Below the pieces are notes generated by a model. That model was not told the DNA's origin. It saw only the letters and a program-made list of their open reading frames with translations, and ran no database searches. 64,000 bases of DNA, from assembly GCA_947846985.1 (NCBI GenBank), contig CANTUZ010000001.1, positions 37,658,727-37,722,726 on the forward strand, in the 5' to 3' direction. Shown here piece after piece: positions 61,978 through 64,000 of the stretch (the stretch's first letter is position 1; every line of letters starts with the position of its first letter). This stretch comes from Fratercula arctica (taxonomy: Eukaryota; Chordata; Aves; Charadriiformes; Alcidae). The position numbers were made by a program, and so were the translations under genes.

Positions 61978-62185
61978 TGCTAGGTGACAGCATTACACAG
62001 AAAATAGCTGTAAAGTTTGTTTGTTCACAGTTCGCTGCATGGGTGCAGTAACGTCCATTTTGTGAAAAGATCGTACTAGCAGGGAGGAAGGTTGCCTGTT
62101 TACTGTCTCCTGACGGTTGCAGAGCAGGTGAATTTGAACCTCCTGGAGACGGGGCAGTCCGCTTCTTGCTTGAGGAACTAATCAT
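61978..62185 (-). CDS. Possible N-terminal coding exon of unidentified gene
   Basis: Seen: a minus-strand frame begins with ATG at 62185 and is open for 69 codons to a strong 5' splice site, GTAAGT, opposite plus 61972-61977. The first 30 residues are a basic, serine- and proline-rich stretch (K-K-R then S-P-G-G-S and Q-P-S-G-D-S-K-Q), typical of disordered N termini. The rest is mixed. Upstream the same frame continues about five codons before a stop. An AG lies just there (CTGCATTAAG), so this could be an internal exon instead of the first. The exon would end one base into a codon. A second possible donor (GACAGTAAAC) lies inside. I recognise no family. If real, it may share a transcript with 29193-29452, but that link is inference only. 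Confidence 0.3.
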
Positions 62186-64000
62186 GCTCAGTTTTAGCCA
62201 AGTTTCTTAATGCAGGATGGAACGGGATGAAGGAGAGATGCACTTTTTCAGAGGACACTGAGGGCAGGATACAAATGGGTTCTGAAGTTTTTAAGGTCAT
62301 CCGGATCACCCACCAGTTTCAATTTTTCACTACATACATAATTATTTTCTTCTTTTTTATAGTCTTACACTGGGAGGATAAATAGGGAGCCTTTGGTGTC
62401 TTTTGGTGCACTTCCTTCAAAGCTCTGCCTGAACAGCAGTGCCATCATTATATTCTAATCGAAAAACATGCAAGTTCCTAGGGCTTTTGACATGCCAGCT
62501 TCAGAAGCAAGAAGCACCTTGGGAAATCTAAGAGGTGATTTGGTCTCAAGCTATATCAAGTCAAAGAACACTCTGATGAGATACTATGTAAATGTTAATG
62601 AAATGCTCTCCGAAATGTTAATGGTCTAATGCCGGTGACCAGAAGGAGAGCCTCTGAATAAGTACACTAAGAAAAATCGTTAGCTACGTATTAGCTTCAT
62701 AACAAGTTGCCAAAGTAGTGAAATTACATTAATGAAAACAAGCTATTCATTTTATCCGTCTGTAACTAAGCTCAAATGCCATACCTTATTTAAGCTTACA
62801 GGATATGTAAATTTAGATTTTACCTTTTAATGGTTTCATATATATTTACTATAAATACTGGTTTTGGAAATTATTGCTATTATATGGCTCATGTACTCAA
62901 AGAAGAGCTCACCATATCTAAGGAAAAATGAGGAATTTCTGGAATTTGTACCCTTAAGGTCAGAGACTGGAATATCAATGTTGCTTTCTAGTGGCTTGCT
63001 TCAAATTTTGTTAAGAGGACATAGGAGTCTAAAACAGCAAGCAGAAAACAAAAATTGTGTATTAGTGGTAGAGAGAAATACCAGTTTAATAACTGAAGTG
63101 ATTCTTCAGAATTTTTTCTGGGGGAAGGTGGGAGGTAAGGGTTAGAAACCGATAGCATAATGAGCATACCATGAGTGCAGAGCAGCCAGTTTTAGCTCTA
63201 AGTCTCAGTAAGAGTCTTCAGTGCAGGGCCAGCTCCATAATGAGCAAGCATTCTACTCAATTGGGGAACTTAGCGTATTAAACAAATCACAGGATATAAA
63301 AATACACTGCTTGTGGAAACAAGCATAAAGAGATCAGCAATAATGATGAAGTGTAGCAGATAAAATAGTGAGACAAGGACACAGAAGCACCACTAGTTTA
63401 GACACATCATTAAGCACAATCACCTTTGACACAAGCAGTTTTGATATTTCAGTACTCCACCTATGTCAAAACCCATGAACTTCAGCGTGTTGGAATGGTG
63501 TCTTAAAGGTTGCAGCTAATTAACCCAGATTGTCTTCTGCAAGTTCCAGACCTGTTTCTTGTGGGACAGATCTTCCAGGGGTTTTTTACAGCTTAAATTG
63601 ACTGGATTTACAGTGTTACTCTCTAATATAAACGTGACATAAAAGTAGAGAAATCGAATGCATCATTTTCTATGAGTGAGTTGCGTAGGGCTTTCAGACA
63701 GTATTTCTACATATATTGCAGTCGCTCAGTGATCTGAAGGAGCGCATTACACCTCTGCTCTGATGCCTTGCTGCGGTTGTGTCAAGGTAAAACGTAAGAT
63801 GATGAAGTCCAAATAATTTAGACCCCGGTTCTTCAGAAACTCTTTCTTCTCACAGATTCACTCAGCTGGAACCTCAAACTTCAAAACTGTTCAAGAATCA
63901 AATATTCACAGGGAAACAAGTAAGTTTTCCTGGACATTACACTATAGAATAAATTGAGGTTACCTCAGAATTAAGTCCCAAAAACCTTATCCAATAGTCC
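62186..64000. other. AT-rich noncoding DNA, no promoter recognised
   Basis: No CpG island or clear core promoter lies upstream of the candidate exon at 62185, which argues against a housekeeping-type transcription start here. The open frame at 62864-63145 has no domain. No repeat recognised. Confidence 0.5.

Noticed and set aside
1..64000. CRISPR array, operon, tRNA, rRNA or phage-like gene cluster
   Set aside because: No regularly spaced direct repeats with unique spacers, no tRNA or rRNA signature sequences, and no dense same-strand gene packing. Composition and repeats are those of a bird nuclear genome.

Overview
This window looks like noncoding vertebrate nuclear DNA from a bird. The main evidence is several copies of the CR1 LINE with the avian-type 3' end (tandem ATTCTATG octamers, or TAGAATCA in reverse), and avian-type endogenous retrovirus LTRs. 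There is no bacterial gene organisation, operon, ribosome binding site pattern or CRISPR array. I recognised no rRNA or tRNA gene. I could not assign the window to a named gene, and the species is not determinable by eye.

Layout. Positions 1-28 kb are intergenic-looking and carry most of the old repeats: CR1 fragments near 5.2, 7.9, 13.1-14.0, 16.2, 17.7 and 20.6-21.1 kb, a MITE-like palindromic relic at 22.15 kb, and several simple repeats. Two non-repetitive blocks (about 14.4-15.4 and 27.65-28.9 kb) have the homeodomain-rich look of conserved noncoding elements. Positions 28-64 kb are more AT-rich and repeat-poor. The exceptions are an LTR at 35.2-35.7 kb, a cluster of LTR, CR1 and LTR at 41.5-43.25 kb, and two short CR1 tails at 47.0 and 50.6 kb. 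The second LTR of the cluster has a perfect 6-bp target-site duplication.

Genes. No complete protein-coding gene is visible. The best coding candidates are two minus-strand segments with good splice signals: a possible terminal exon at 29193-29452 and a possible early exon at 61978-62185. If both are real and belong together, 29-62 kb would be one minus-strand gene with introns of tens of kilobases. That is inference, and neither translation matched a family I recognise. Nearly all other ORFs are chance, low-complexity or transposon-derived.

I found no convincing undescribed biological system. The points most worth a second look are the two candidate exons, the solo LTR with intact target duplication, the transposon cluster, the conserved-looking noncoding blocks and the G-quadruplex-prone tracts.
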